Positions 29,470-38,869 of a stretch of 64,000 nucleotides of DNA are shown in pieces. A program made the position numbers and the translations under genes. The number at the start of each line of letters is the position of its first letter. Within the stretch, counting starts at the first letter, position 1. A model generated the notes under the pieces. The model had not been told where the DNA came from and made no database searches. It saw only the letters and a list, made by a program, of their open reading frames with translations. Source of the DNA: Egbenema bharatensis (GTDB taxonomy: Bacteria; Cyanobacteriota; Cyanobacteriia; Elainellales; Elainellaceae). The stretch is taken from NCBI RefSeq assembly GCF_048077055.1, contig NZ_CP182236.1, positions 4,650,001 through 4,714,000 on the forward strand, given 5' to 3'.

Positions 29470-31953
29470 ATGCAAGTAGTTCAAAATCGTGTTCCCATAT
29501 CTGAACCCACTTCGGAGACTTTAACGCTAGATGTAGGGGGAATGAAGTGTGCGGGTTGTGTCAAAGCGGTTGAGGAGCAGTTAACTCAACAGCCAGGTGT
29601 CGTTTCAGCAACGGTGAATTTAATTACTGAAGTGGCCCTGGTTCAGTACAACTCGGAGCAAGCTGACCCTGAAGCCATCGCTCAATCCTTAACTGAGATT
29701 GGTTTTCCCAGCCAACCTCGGTTGCCTCAAGGTCAGGCTGGTACTCCAATTCAAGCGATCGATCCAGTTGAACGGCAACGTCAGGCCACGCGACAACAAA
29801 TTCAACGGTTTGCAGTTGCAGCCACATTACTTCTCCTTTCGACGATCGGCCACTTCCATCGCTTTGGTTGGATCACAGTTCCCGGACTCAGCAATATGTG
29901 GTTGCATTGGGGATTTGCGACCATAGCCCTTGCTTTACCTGGGCGATCGATTCTTATGGATGGGTGGCGCGGGTTGAGACACGGCAATCCCAATATGAAT
30001 ACCCTGGTGGGGTTGGGAACAACGACAGCCTACACCACTAGTGTCATCGCTCTACTCTTGCCGCAGTTGGGCTGGGAATGCTTCTTCGATGAGCCAGTTA
30101 TGCTAGTGGGTTTTATCTTGCTGGGGCGCACCCTGGAACAGCAAGCCAAGCACAAAGCAACTGAGGCATTTCACTCTTTAATTTCCCTCCAACCTGCAAC
30201 AGCCAGATTGATTAACGCTGAGTCCGCTGCTGCAAGTCTTGAATTTCCTGAACCGCAAGCTGCTCCCACTCCCCAACCGGACAATCCGTCAGACCAACCA
30301 TTCAACTCCCAAAGGGCGATCGAAATTCCAGCAGAAGCCGTTAAGGTGGGCGAACAACTCTGGGTGCTTCCTGGAGAGAAAATTCCAGTGGACGGCAACA
30401 TTGTTACTGGACAAACGACGGTCAACGAATCGATGTTGACGGGGGAAGCCATGCCTGTGCTGAAGGGGGGTGGCGATCGCGTGGTGGCGGGTAGTTTGAA
30501 CTTGTCTGGCGCAATTGTCCTGGAAGCAACTCGAACCGGACGGGATACAACGCTGGCTCAGATTATTGCTCTGGTGGAAGAAGCCCAAACCCGTAAAGCC
30601 CCGATTCAACGGTTGGCCGATACCATTGCAGGCTACTTTACCTACGGGGTAATGACGATCGCGGCCCTCACCTTTTTGTTCTGGTATTTCATTGGTATTC
30701 CCCTCTGGGGCGAACACCTGCTGACCACTGGACATAGCCTGCTCCATGCTGCCCATACGGTCACGGCCTCGCCTCACCCCCTCACCCCTTCACCCCTATT
30801 ACTCAGCTTAGAACTGATGATTGCAGTGCTGGTGATTGCCTGTCCCTGTGCCCTCGGATTGGCCACACCCACAGCTATTATTGTCGGTTCCAGTCTGGGG
30901 GCAGAACGAGGCCTGCTGATTCGGGGAGGAGATGTCCTGGAGAAGGTGCATCAACTGCAAACGATCGTATTTGACAAAACTGGAACTCTGACTCAGGGTT
31001 CGCCGACTGTGACGGATTGCATTCCTTTATCTGATGCATTCTCTGCCCTGGAATTAATTCAGCTTGCGGTCAGTGTAGAGTGTGGAACCCAGCATCCGAT
31101 CGCCAGAGCGATTCAGCAGTATGCCCAACAGCAGCAGATTTCTCCATCTCTTGCCCAGGCGTTTCACACAGAACCTGGACTCGGTGTCTCGGCTCAAGTC
31201 AATCAACAGCTTGTGCTATTGGGAACGGCAACCTGGCTGGAGCAGCAGCACGTGGCGATCGATGAGGCCGCAAGAATGCAGTCTCAAATTTTAGCGGCAG
31301 CAGGAAAGAGCATTGTCTATGTGGTAGCTGATGGTCAACTAGTGGGGCTGGTTGCCGTTCAAGATCAACTGCGGGAAGATGCCAAATCTACGATCGATCA
31401 GCTTCAGGCGATGGGATTAAACGTCATGCTGTTGACTGGGGATCAATCGGTTGCGGCTGAGGCCGTGGCGCGTTCGCTGGGTTTAGCTGCTGACCATGTT
31501 CTGTCCAATGTTCGTCCAGCGGAAAAAAGTGCGGTGATTGCTCAGCTTCAGCAAACAGGGCAACAGGTAGCGATGGTCGGAGATGGCATTAATGATGCGC
31601 CAGCCCTGGCCCAGGCAGAAGTCGGGATTGCCCTGCATTCTGGAACAGACGTTGCTGCTGAAACGGCGGGAATTATTTTGATGCGCGATCGGTTGCTGGA
31701 CGTGGTAGAAGCCATTCACCTGAGCCGAGCAACATTTAATAAAATCCGCCAAAATCTTTTCTGGGCCTTGATTTATAACTTGATGGGCATTCCGATCGCA
31801 GCGGGAATTTTATTACCCAGTCTGGGCATTATTCTAAGTCCCGCAACGGCAGGGGCCTTTATGGCGTTTAGTTCCGTCAGTGTTGTAACCAATTCTCTGC
31901 TACTGCGCCGTTTATTCAGGAATCAGCAAAGCAGCACATACGAAGTAGTTTAG
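29470..31953 (+). CDS. Copper-type P1B ATPase (CtaA/PacS-like)
   Basis: About 827 residues from the ATG at 29,470; the frame opens earlier at 29,422. N-terminal heavy-metal domain with GGMKCAGCVKAVEEQ, membrane helices, actuator motif MLTGEAMPV, transmembrane metal site CPCALGLATPTAI, phosphorylation site FDKTGTLTQG, nucleotide-domain dipeptide in TQHPIARAI, and hinge GDGINDAPALAQAEVGIA. It is a Cu(I) pump; cyanobacteria have a CtaA-type (import toward the thylakoid pathway) and a PacS-type (thylakoid) enzyme, and sequence alone does not tell which this is. No copper chaperone or sensor gene is adjacent. Confidence 0.93.
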   Translation: MQVVQNRVPISEPTSETLTLDVGGMKCAGCVKAVEEQLTQQPGVVSATVNLITEVALVQYNSEQADPEAIAQSLTEIGFPSQPRLPQGQAGTPIQAIDPVERQRQATRQQIQRFAVAATLLLLSTIGHFHRFGWITVPGLSNMWLHWGFATIALALPGRSILMDGWRGLRHGNPNMNTLVGLGTTTAYTTSVIALLLPQLGWECFFDEPVMLVGFILLGRTLEQQAKHKATEAFHSLISLQPATARLINAESAAASLEFPEPQAAPTPQPDNPSDQPFNSQRAIEIPAEAVKVGEQLWVLPGEKIPVDGNIVTGQTTVNESMLTGEAMPVLKGGGDRVVAGSLNLSGAIVLEATRTGRDTTLAQIIALVEEAQTRKAPIQRLADTIAGYFTYGVMTIAALTFLFWYFIGIPLWGEHLLTTGHSLLHAAHTVTASPHPLTPSPLLLSLELMIAVLVIACPCALGLATPTAIIVGSSLGAERGLLIRGGDVLEKVHQLQTIVFDKTGTLTQGSPTVTDCIPLSDAFSALELIQLAVSVECGTQHPIARAIQQYAQQQQISPSLAQAFHTEPGLGVSAQVNQQLVLLGTATWLEQQHVAIDEAARMQSQILAAAGKSIVYVVADGQLVGLVAVQDQLREDAKSTIDQLQAMGLNVMLLTGDQSVAAEAVARSLGLAADHVLSNVRPAEKSAVIAQLQQTGQQVAMVGDGINDAPALAQAEVGIALHSGTDVAAETAGIILMRDRLLDVVEAIHLSRATFNKIRQNLFWALIYNLMGIPIAAGILLPSLGIILSPATAGAFMAFSSVSVVTNSLLLRRLFRNQQSSTYEVV

Positions 31954-31969
31954 GAAGGGTGGTCAAACG

Positions 31970-32895
31970 ATGAAGGTAGCAATTACAGGAGCAACCGGGT
32001 TTGTGGGTAGTCGTCTGGTCGAACGGCTGACGGAGGCAGGTCATAGCGTTTTGGTCTTCACCCGGAATGCCGATCGCGCCAGACGAATCTTTCCCACCTC
32101 CGCCTTTCCATCGGTGGAAATTGTCGCCTATACCCCTCTGGAGTCAGGTGCCTGGCAGCAGAAAATGGCTGGGTGTGATGGTGTGGTTAATTTGGCAGGG
32201 GCACCGATCGCAGAGAGCCGTTGGACATCAGAACGTAAAAAAGAAATTTTAGATAGCCGCCAGATTGGAACCCGAAAAATTGTGGAGGCGATCGAGCAGG
32301 CTGACCCAAAACCTGCGGTACTGGTCAATTCTTCTGCCATTGGCTACTACGGAACCAGCGAAACCCGTACCTTTGATGAAGCGGATCCACCAGGGGATGA
32401 TTTTCTGGCTCAGGTTTGTCAAGCCTGGGAAGCTGCTGCCGAAAAAGTAAAGGATACGGGAGTACGCCTGGTCATTCTACGAACTGGTATCGTTTTGGGC
32501 ATGGGTGGAGCACTGGCCAAAATGCTGACCCCCTTCCGTTTGTTTGCAGGGGGCCCCTTGGCAGCGGACAACAATGGTTCTCCTGGATTCATCGAGATGA
32601 TTTGGTGAACTTGATGATCCAAGCGTTGACTCAACCGGAAATGGAGGGAACGTTTAACGCAACGTCCCCCAATCCAGTGCGGATGTCTGAGTTATGTCAT
32701 ACGCTGGGGCAAGTGATGCATCGTCCATCGTGGCTGCCAGTGCCTGATTTTGCTTTGGAAATGCTGCTGGGTGATGCGGCTCAAGTCGTTCTTCAGGGGC
32801 AGCAAGTGTTGCCGAAGCGAACTCAAAGCTCTGGATTTGAGTATCAATACTCAACGGTTAAACAGGCGATCGAAGCGGTACTGAAGGATGCTTAA
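31970..32895 (+). pseudogene. TIGR01777-type SDR epimerase, split by a one-base deletion
   Basis: Reading frame 31,970-32,608 gives the NAD-binding half (ITGATGFVGSRLVERLTEAG ... NSSAIGYYGT). The rest of the protein (GPLGSGQQWFSWIHRDDL ... LPVPDFALEMLLGDAAQVV) continues in another frame to 32,895. Adding one G to the GGGGG run at about 32,549-32,553 restores FAGGPLGSGQQWFSWIHRDD, so a single base is missing there. The intact family protein would be about 308 residues, resembling E. coli YfcH. Either a real frameshift or a homopolymer read error. It starts 17 bp after the copper ATPase. Confidence 0.88.
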
Positions 32896-32921
32896 GGTCA
32901 TGCAAGGAAGCTCGTTCGGAC

Positions 32922-33203
32922 TCAAACCACCTCTCTAGCGTTGCGCAGGCGAATGAGTTGGCGGCGCATTTGAGGAGAAGCCTGCATCTCGGGAACTTCT
33001 GCTGCTTCAACTTGTACATTGACGGGTTCCAGAAACTCGTCCGCACCATAGGAGAAGGCATCAAGCAACATTTCCAGCAGGCGTTCTCGATCGCTAACGA
33101 GAACCTGCTTTTCTTCAATTAGTCTGAATTTGAGACGAATTTCACAGTCGTAAACAGCAAACTCGGAATCAATCGGTTGATGCTCTACAGGGGTCAGTTT
33201 CAT
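32922..33203 (-). CDS. Small cyanobacterial protein resembling the Npun_R1517/asr1734 family
   Basis: 93 residues. The core VYDCEIRLKFRLIEEKQVL-DRERLLEMLLDAFSYGADEFLE and the tail MRRQLIRLRN look like a small family known from filamentous cyanobacteria and annotated, from memory, as an Npun_R1517-type heterocyst differentiation regulator. No DNA-binding motif is recognisable by eye. It is convergent with the epimerase, with 26 bp between stops. Confidence 0.6.
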   Translation of the reverse strand: MKLTPVEHQPIDSEFAVYDCEIRLKFRLIEEKQVLVSDRERLLEMLLDAFSYGADEFLEPVNVQVEAAEVPEMQASPQMRRQLIRLRNAREVV

Positions 33204-34471
33204 CTGCGGTTACAGCACTTGCCGTGCCAGACTAAAGGGTTAAAAATCGGGTAGGATGCACTACTAGTATCAAGTTACTGTCTGCAATTCCCCTACCTCA
33301 AGAGAACTCAGCCAAGCAAGAATCGCATTGGCACTCAAGATCCTGGCTCTGCAAAATTCAGTTTTGGATAGTTGCCAACTTAGCATTCCCAAAAAATGAA
33401 TCAGATCTGCTAACTCGTTGATTAGAATTAGTGACCATTCAAAATTGCCAATACCCTATAGATAGCATCATTTCCATAACCTTCAAGGGTTGTTTTTATA
33501 AATTCTCTGTGAGAAGTTCAGATGTCCTTTACAAGTGCTTTAAACAGGTTTGTTTTGGCTTTTGTACCAGCATCTTGGTCTGATCAATTACCTGTTAAAC
33601 AGCAAAAAACACGGGAAGTTACTGATGTTTCTGATTGCAGCGATACCTGTATCAAAAACTTAAAAATCTGTACGTAACCGTGACTAAGGATACGGACAAA
33701 CTTCAGGGTGTCTCAAGACTTCAGCGATCGAAGTTATACTGTCGTCAGGAAAATAAAGCATTTTAGAAGTTGCAGAACGTTGGCAAATGGCAAATAGAAA
33801 CCATTGTGGGAATTTCTTTTAAGCCAGCCTGAGAAGATAATTCACTGATTAATTAACCAGATACATTGTCTAAAATGGCACAACATTCATTGCAGAACCA
33901 CTCAGCATCTCATTCTGGTCTTTCATCGTTCGTTGAATTTTAGGATAATTAGATTTACAACAAATTTATATTTCGTAGCGCACTCTTACTGAAAGTACTG
34001 ATGGTAGTTTCAGTAGGAACCGTTCAGTATGAACAGGAAAGAATTTTCTCCCATGAGAACTCACTGTCTGATCGAATCTTTGTGCCCGAACGAATGAATA
34101 AAGTTTAGCCCAGTAGAAAGCGGCTGTATCTGCCCGTTGATATTGGGTTTTGAATCACTGCGAGCCTTGATTGCTTGTAGAGTGGGCAGTTCTATTCAAT
34201 TATTTATTCCAAATAACTTCTTTTTTGAATATATTTTGCGGTAAGTTCTGCGTTAATTAATGTCGATCGTTTGTATCAGTGGTAATCGCTTTAAACTTCA
34301 ATCTTCTTTCACTAAATTTTTGTAAAATTCTAAAATATATTTCGATTAATGTCTATTTTTTGTCCAGTGATTGTCTGATTAATGTCCAATTAGTGTCTGA
34401 TTTTCACAGTCTGACAAACGTAACTTAATTCTTCAAATACCTAAAAGTAAAGCTTTGTCCAATCTTTTTCC
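33204..34471. other. AT-rich gene desert (about 1.27 kb)
   Basis: No reading frame with coding character, tRNA or recognisable RNA gene. The sequence is visibly richer in A+T than its neighbours. Near the IS end (about 34,348-34,405) there is a degenerate short direct repeat around (G)ATTAATGTC(T/C)A, ATTAGTGTCTGATT. It could be decayed accessory DNA or an unannotated small RNA region. Confidence 0.55.
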
Positions 34472-34476
34472 AATCT
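34472..34476. repeat. Left copy of the 5-bp target site duplication
   Basis: AATCT directly before the left inverted repeat, matched by AATCT at 35,715-35,719. Confidence 0.85.
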
Positions 34477-35714
34477 CAGTAGATCGCAAATTCTCTAGGA
34501 AAGGGGTAGGGTCAGGCTAAACGCATTAAAACAAAGCCATGACGATCTACCCAAGTTCATTATCGCCTGCTCCAGCTTTGACGGATGAAGCGACGTTGGA
34601 GGTAGCCCTCGACTGCCTATTGGAACACTTATCCCTGGACATGCAAGGTGGATACACACTCCAAGATCTGTTTGAGATTTTGCTACGGGCCGCCAGTCGC
34701 AGCGATAGCATTGAACACACAACACAACGATTGGAGGGCGTACCCAGTGGCAATGGCATTCGCTATCATCTCGATAAGTTAGACGATATCACAACTCTGG
34801 AATCTCAACTCAATGCCGCTCTGCAAAGCCGCATCCCCCCAAAAATTCGTAAGGGCAAGCATCGTATTGCCATTGACCTCCATCTGATTCCCTATTACGG
34901 CAGTGTGAACGTCGCCACTGAGCCTTACATCTACCGCTCTCAAGCTAAGGCAGGCACGACTTCGTTCTTTGCCTATGCCACCGTCTATGTGATTTGTCGT
35001 AACAAACGGGTTACTTTGGGTATTCATGCCGTGCATCGGCATGAAACATTGGTTGCAACCATCACTTATTTATTAGCCATGCTGACTCCCTTACGAGTCC
35101 GCGTCAAACGGCTTTATCTTGACCGTGGGTTCTATAGTGTACCAGTCATTCGTTGGCTCAAAGCTCTCAATATTCCGTTTCTCATGCCTGCGGTAATTCG
35201 AGGCAAACGTGGAGGTACTCGCCAGTTGTTGATTGGGCGCAAAAGTTATGCCACCCGTTATACCCTCAACAGCCCTCAATATGGTTCAGTTACCTGTCAG
35301 ATGCGGGTGATTTGCAGCTATTACAAAGGGTTCAAAGGGAAACATGGTATCCAATACACCCTATACGTGGTGCATCGTGTGAGGGTTGCTTTGGAGCAGA
35401 TGCATCAGCATTACAAAGACCGTTTCGGTATCGAGACCAGCTACAGGATGAAAAATGGGTGCCGTATCCGCACCACGAGCAAGAATCCAGTCACCCGTTT
35501 GCTGTTTGTGGCTCTGGCGTTTATTTTGGTCAATCTCTGGGTGTATTTGCTCTGGTTCTTTGTGAGCCGTACTCAACGAGGAGGACGGGTCGTTTACCGA
35601 GAACTCTTTAGTCTCAAGACCATGTTGGAGTTTCTCTCTCAGGCTGTCGAGCGACATTTCCCAGTCATCACAGCCATCTATTTACCCTCTCTAGAATGAA
35701 TTTGCGATCTACTG
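34477..35714 (+). mobile_element. Intact ISH3-type insertion sequence (1,238 bp)
   Basis: Terminal inverted repeats CAGTAGATCGCAAATTC (left 34,477-34,493; its complement GAATTTGCGATCTACTG at 35,698-35,714) are perfect over 17 bp. A 5-bp target duplication AATCT flanks it (34,472-34,476 and 35,715-35,719). Length, duplication size and transposase type agree with the ISH3 family. Perfect ends and duplication indicate a recent insertion. Confidence 0.93.
34539..35699 (+). CDS. tnp: ISH3-family transposase
   Basis: 386 residues occupying most of the element; the stop codon lies inside the right inverted repeat. DDE-type (IS4-like fold) features: AIDLHLIPYYG with the first Asp, RLYLDRGFYSV with the second Asp, and RFGIETSYRMKNGCRIRTTS with the Glu of the YREK-like motif. 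The C-terminal hydrophobic segment (LFVALAFILVNLWVYLLW) is typical of this family. The frame is intact, so transposition competence is plausible. Confidence 0.92.
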   Translation: MTIYPSSLSPAPALTDEATLEVALDCLLEHLSLDMQGGYTLQDLFEILLRAASRSDSIEHTTQRLEGVPSGNGIRYHLDKLDDITTLESQLNAALQSRIPPKIRKGKHRIAIDLHLIPYYGSVNVATEPYIYRSQAKAGTTSFFAYATVYVICRNKRVTLGIHAVHRHETLVATITYLLAMLTPLRVRVKRLYLDRGFYSVPVIRWLKALNIPFLMPAVIRGKRGGTRQLLIGRKSYATRYTLNSPQYGSVTCQMRVICSYYKGFKGKHGIQYTLYVVHRVRVALEQMHQHYKDRFGIETSYRMKNGCRIRTTSKNPVTRLLFVALAFILVNLWVYLLWFFVSRTQRGGRVVYRELFSLKTMLEFLSQAVERHFPVITAIYLPSLE

Positions 35715-35824
35715 AATCTAATCTAATAGAGACTAACAAAAATCGATCGCCCCTTAAGTTCATCAGTTTGATGGCTCAAACCAACGGAATAGGCGATCGA
35801 CAATCAGCACAAATCTCTCGAAAC

Positions 35825-36172
35825 TTAAGACAATGAAGAAGTTCCGTCAGTGGTGTTTCCCTGGCGGCGCACCATTAAAGGCGGATTAGTGATGAGTCCA
35901 ACTAAATGCTCACTGGTGAAGCAGAGACTGGACTGCCCATCGTCAATGGGAATTTGAAACAAAAAGTTTTCGGTTTTGCCCTGGGTTCTGGCTAAAAACG
36001 CTCCAATTAAACTGCGCAATAATGCCGCGTCGGATTTTAGCGTAAGGCTATACTCATATCCTCCTGCTAGTAAAATCTTAACGGCAACATCTCTGGATTG
36101 GACTGTTTGGGCAGTTGAAGCGTCTAGTACATCTAACGTTTGGGGTGTCTCCTGACGGAGAGAGCTATTCAT
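35825..36172 (-). CDS. Small hypothetical protein
   Basis: 115 residues, no family recognised. The conserved-looking core is LLAGGYEYSLTLKSDAALLR and FLFQIPIDDGQSSLCF, followed by LVGLITNPPLM. Soluble, no signal sequence. It is on the same strand as, and 183 bp downstream of, the alkaline phosphatase, and immediately beyond the IS. Function unknown. Confidence 0.6.
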   Translation of the reverse strand: MNSSLRQETPQTLDVLDASTAQTVQSRDVAVKILLAGGYEYSLTLKSDAALLRSLIGAFLARTQGKTENFLFQIPIDDGQSSLCFTSEHLVGLITNPPLMVRRQGNTTDGTSSLS

Positions 36173-36354
36173 CGTTTTGTGTCCTCTTTTCAGATCTACC
36201 TTACGTCGTATCCATCCAAAAACTCGCCAGGGATATTGGAATTCAAACCCGATGACGAGTTCTCAGATAGATTCATGACATGAGATTGAGAAAGGGCAGA
36301 TACTTCAACAGAGAATCCGTTTAAGCATGATCTGCCCGTTAGTGAGTTATGCTA

Positions 36355-38478
36355 CTAAGCAAACGCAAAGCTACTACTGTCGATCGCGCTAGCTTCTACG
36401 CCGAGCAACACCGCTACATCCTGCTCCATTACGCTGATCACAGTGCCTAGTTCGGATTCCGTCAAGGTGAGGTCGTCAAAGCGACTGACTTCAGAAATAC
36501 CCAGGAATCCAATTACGTCGATTCCTGCTTCAAAGTCTACTACGGTGTTTGCTGCTTCTGGCAAAGAACCGTTTGCCACCCAGAATTGATCGGCTCCTAA
36601 ACCGCCAACTAGCGTATTGTCACCTGTGCCAACGGAATATAGGACATCATCGCCGTTGCCGCCCAACAAGGTGTCGTTAGACTGAGCAAACAGCGTGTCA
36701 TTGCCATTGCCACCAAACAGCCGATTGTTGCTGCCCGTACTGACCAGCACATCATCACCGTTAGCCCCAAACCGCATTTCGTTGTTCCCTGCCACCAGTA
36801 CCTGATCTTCAACGGCCATCAGATCTTCTACATCCATTCCGGTCATGGCGGCTTTCATGGTGTAGAAAACATGCACCAGGTCAATGTGATCAGCAATACC
36901 AGGAACATCTGCGCCATAGGCGGTAAAGCCTTGACCAATGAAACCATCTAGAACCTCGGAGCCTGCCCCTTGATAGTAGATGGGAACCGGACGGTTGGAG
37001 TGAGTGCCCCACTGATATTTATCGGCGGGGTCAGATCCCCAGAAGTGTCCGGCGGCATCAGGATCAAATTCCAGAGTCAACTCCGCTGCGCCGCTCGCTT
37101 GCAGCAAGGCTGGAAAATCATCGTTGAGCGTCAGGTAATGATCATGGTCTGGAACGATGAGCAGCAGGTTTTCTTCCCAGCCGCCATTGGACTCAATCCA
37201 GTCCATCACCACCTGCACCGACTCATCGAAGTCCAGCATCCGGCCAATCGTGGTGTCTATGTTGTTGTCATGAAGTACCCAATCCAGGTCGCCCCCTTCA
37301 ATGTGCAGGAAGAAACCATCGGGATCTTTGCTGAGGAAATCCAGGGCTGCTTGAGTCATTTCAGCCAACGTTGGGTTTTCGTTGATTTCTCTGAGAATGA
37401 ATTCTTCATCAGTTTCGCCTGGAGCCAGAGGACGCACGTACTCTGGAACAGTGGGGCCATCGAACTGGGAACCACGATGGCCAAAGGTGGTGTAGCCCGT
37501 GCTGGAATAGCTGCGATCGGCATTTCGCATGGGTAGGTTACCGTTTTGTCCCCGTGCCCCATACAAACCAAGGAGACGATCGCCTGCTTCGGGATCAAGT
37601 TCAGCCACCGTGTCCAGCAGGATCTGTGCAGCATCGGGCCCCCGTTCCAGGAAGGTGTAGCCGTACAGGTTATCCGTGGGGTTATTACTCAGTTCGCTGT
37701 AGGTAGACTCGTTAATGAAGGAGAACGAAAGTTGTCCGCCTTCTTCCGTGTGATTGTTCAAATCGAGCGGATGCCCACCACCCAGGATGATATCCACCTG
37801 AGCCGTCCGAAGCATTTGTTGCAGAATGCTGTCGGTATCTGGGTAGTCAGAGTCGTACTTATTGCGATGATTGACATGGGCTGCTGGAGCCGCTGGAGTT
37901 GCATGGTTAATCGGCACATCCGAAAGTGTTCCTGTGGATTTACCAAGAGCCGCCGCAATCTCCATGATATTTTCAACGGGCTGCTCAAACAGGTCAACGC
38001 CTAAACCCGAACCATAGGTTTTGGTGCCTGTAAAAATAGACGTACCGGCAGCAGAGGAGTCCGACCACCCCAGCTTGATGTATTCCGGATCGGTGCCAGG
38101 AGTCCAGGGATTGATGCCGCCAAGAACGGGGTCATACCCGACCAAATTACCACCTTCCGGATCTTCTTCAGGGTTGAAGCTGGGATCAAAGACAAAATCA
38201 GAGCCAACTGCGACTCGCGCTTCCCCTGTAGGACGCTCCAATGCATTGCCTTCCAGTGCCGATCGCCGGTTATCGCCCAATACCACTGTTGGATAGGTCG
38301 TGGCATAGGTAAATCCTGCCAATTCCTGAAAGCTCAACCCGGTTCCTTTGCCTTCAGTATAAAAGTCGGACAGGGTAGTTCCAGTGTTGCCTTCGGACAA
38401 GAGCTTGGCGATCGCTCCTGCACGGGCCATTTCCCAACCCATACCGTCGGGAACCATGATGATGACATTCTTAGCCAT
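36355..38478 (-). CDS. Alkaline phosphatase (PhoA fold) with RTX calcium-binding tail
   Basis: 707 residues. The N-terminal part (about 1-560) is a PhoA-type alkaline phosphatase: start NVIIMVPDGMGW with the metal Asp, nucleophile region GWSDSSAAGTSIFTGTK, metal-binding HIEGGDLDW and LLIVPDHDHYL, and WGTHSNRPVP. The C-terminal 140 residues contain nonapeptide-like repeats (FGANGDDVLV, FGGNGNDTLF, LGGNGDDVLY, VGGLGADQFW) and an acidic beta-rich end. There is no signal peptide; the RTX tail points to type I secretion, so the exporter at 6.4-11.1 kb is a possible route (inference). It liberates phosphate from organic esters outside the cell. Confidence 0.93.
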   Translation of the reverse strand: MAKNVIIMVPDGMGWEMARAGAIAKLLSEGNTGTTLSDFYTEGKGTGLSFQELAGFTYATTYPTVVLGDNRRSALEGNALERPTGEARVAVGSDFVFDPSFNPEEDPEGGNLVGYDPVLGGINPWTPGTDPEYIKLGWSDSSAAGTSIFTGTKTYGSGLGVDLFEQPVENIMEIAAALGKSTGTLSDVPINHATPAAPAAHVNHRNKYDSDYPDTDSILQQMLRTAQVDIILGGGHPLDLNNHTEEGGQLSFSFINESTYSELSNNPTDNLYGYTFLERGPDAAQILLDTVAELDPEAGDRLLGLYGARGQNGNLPMRNADRSYSSTGYTTFGHRGSQFDGPTVPEYVRPLAPGETDEEFILREINENPTLAEMTQAALDFLSKDPDGFFLHIEGGDLDWVLHDNNIDTTIGRMLDFDESVQVVMDWIESNGGWEENLLLIVPDHDHYLTLNDDFPALLQASGAAELTLEFDPDAAGHFWGSDPADKYQWGTHSNRPVPIYYQGAGSEVLDGFIGQGFTAYGADVPGIADHIDLVHVFYTMKAAMTGMDVEDLMAVEDQVLVAGNNEMRFGANGDDVLVSTGSNNRLFGGNGNDTLFAQSNDTLLGGNGDDVLYSVGTGDNTLVGGLGADQFWVANGSLPEAANTVVDFEAGIDVIGFLGISEVSRFDDLTLTESELGTVISVMEQDVAVLLGVEASAIDSSSFAFA

Positions 38479-38869
38479 TTATTCCTCCAAGGTGATAGAT
38501 GCCTTTGCGTCAACTGCACACAAATTGCTGTACAGCACACGAAAATTAAGGCTTAGAGCCTTACTCAAGGCCAGGCAAACTTGCCGCCTTCACCTTAGAG
38601 AGTCCAAGTTAAACTGCAATGATCGGAGGTTTAAGTTCTTTCGCCTCGAAGTTAAGAAAATGTATTGAATTTAACAGTTTTCAGTCCGCAAGCCTTTGTC
38701 ACTCTGGATTTGCCAACTTAACCTGCACATCACTGAAATCGCCGTTATCACAACCGTTCTTCCCATTGGACTTGAAAAAATATCACAAGCTCTGGGGAGA
38801 ATGCTGTTTTTTGAGAAACGAAATCAATGTGTGGCAAGATGGCTAGATGCAAGAGTGAGTTGAGCTGCC
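38479..38869 (-). promoter_or_regulatory. Divergent regulatory region with PHO-box-like repeats upstream of the alkaline phosphatase
   Basis: On the minus strand the region holds TGTTAAATT, TCTTAACTT, ACTTAAACC and GTTTAACTT, with TTAA cores at 38,671, 38,652, 38,631 and 38,609: spacings of 19, 21 and 22 bp, near two helical turns. Cyanobacterial PHO boxes are CTTAACCT-like repeats with 11-bp phasing, so the set is suggestive but the intermediate 11-bp copies are missing. The rest of the 391-bp region shows no gene; the symporter promoter must lie in its right part. Confidence 0.35.
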
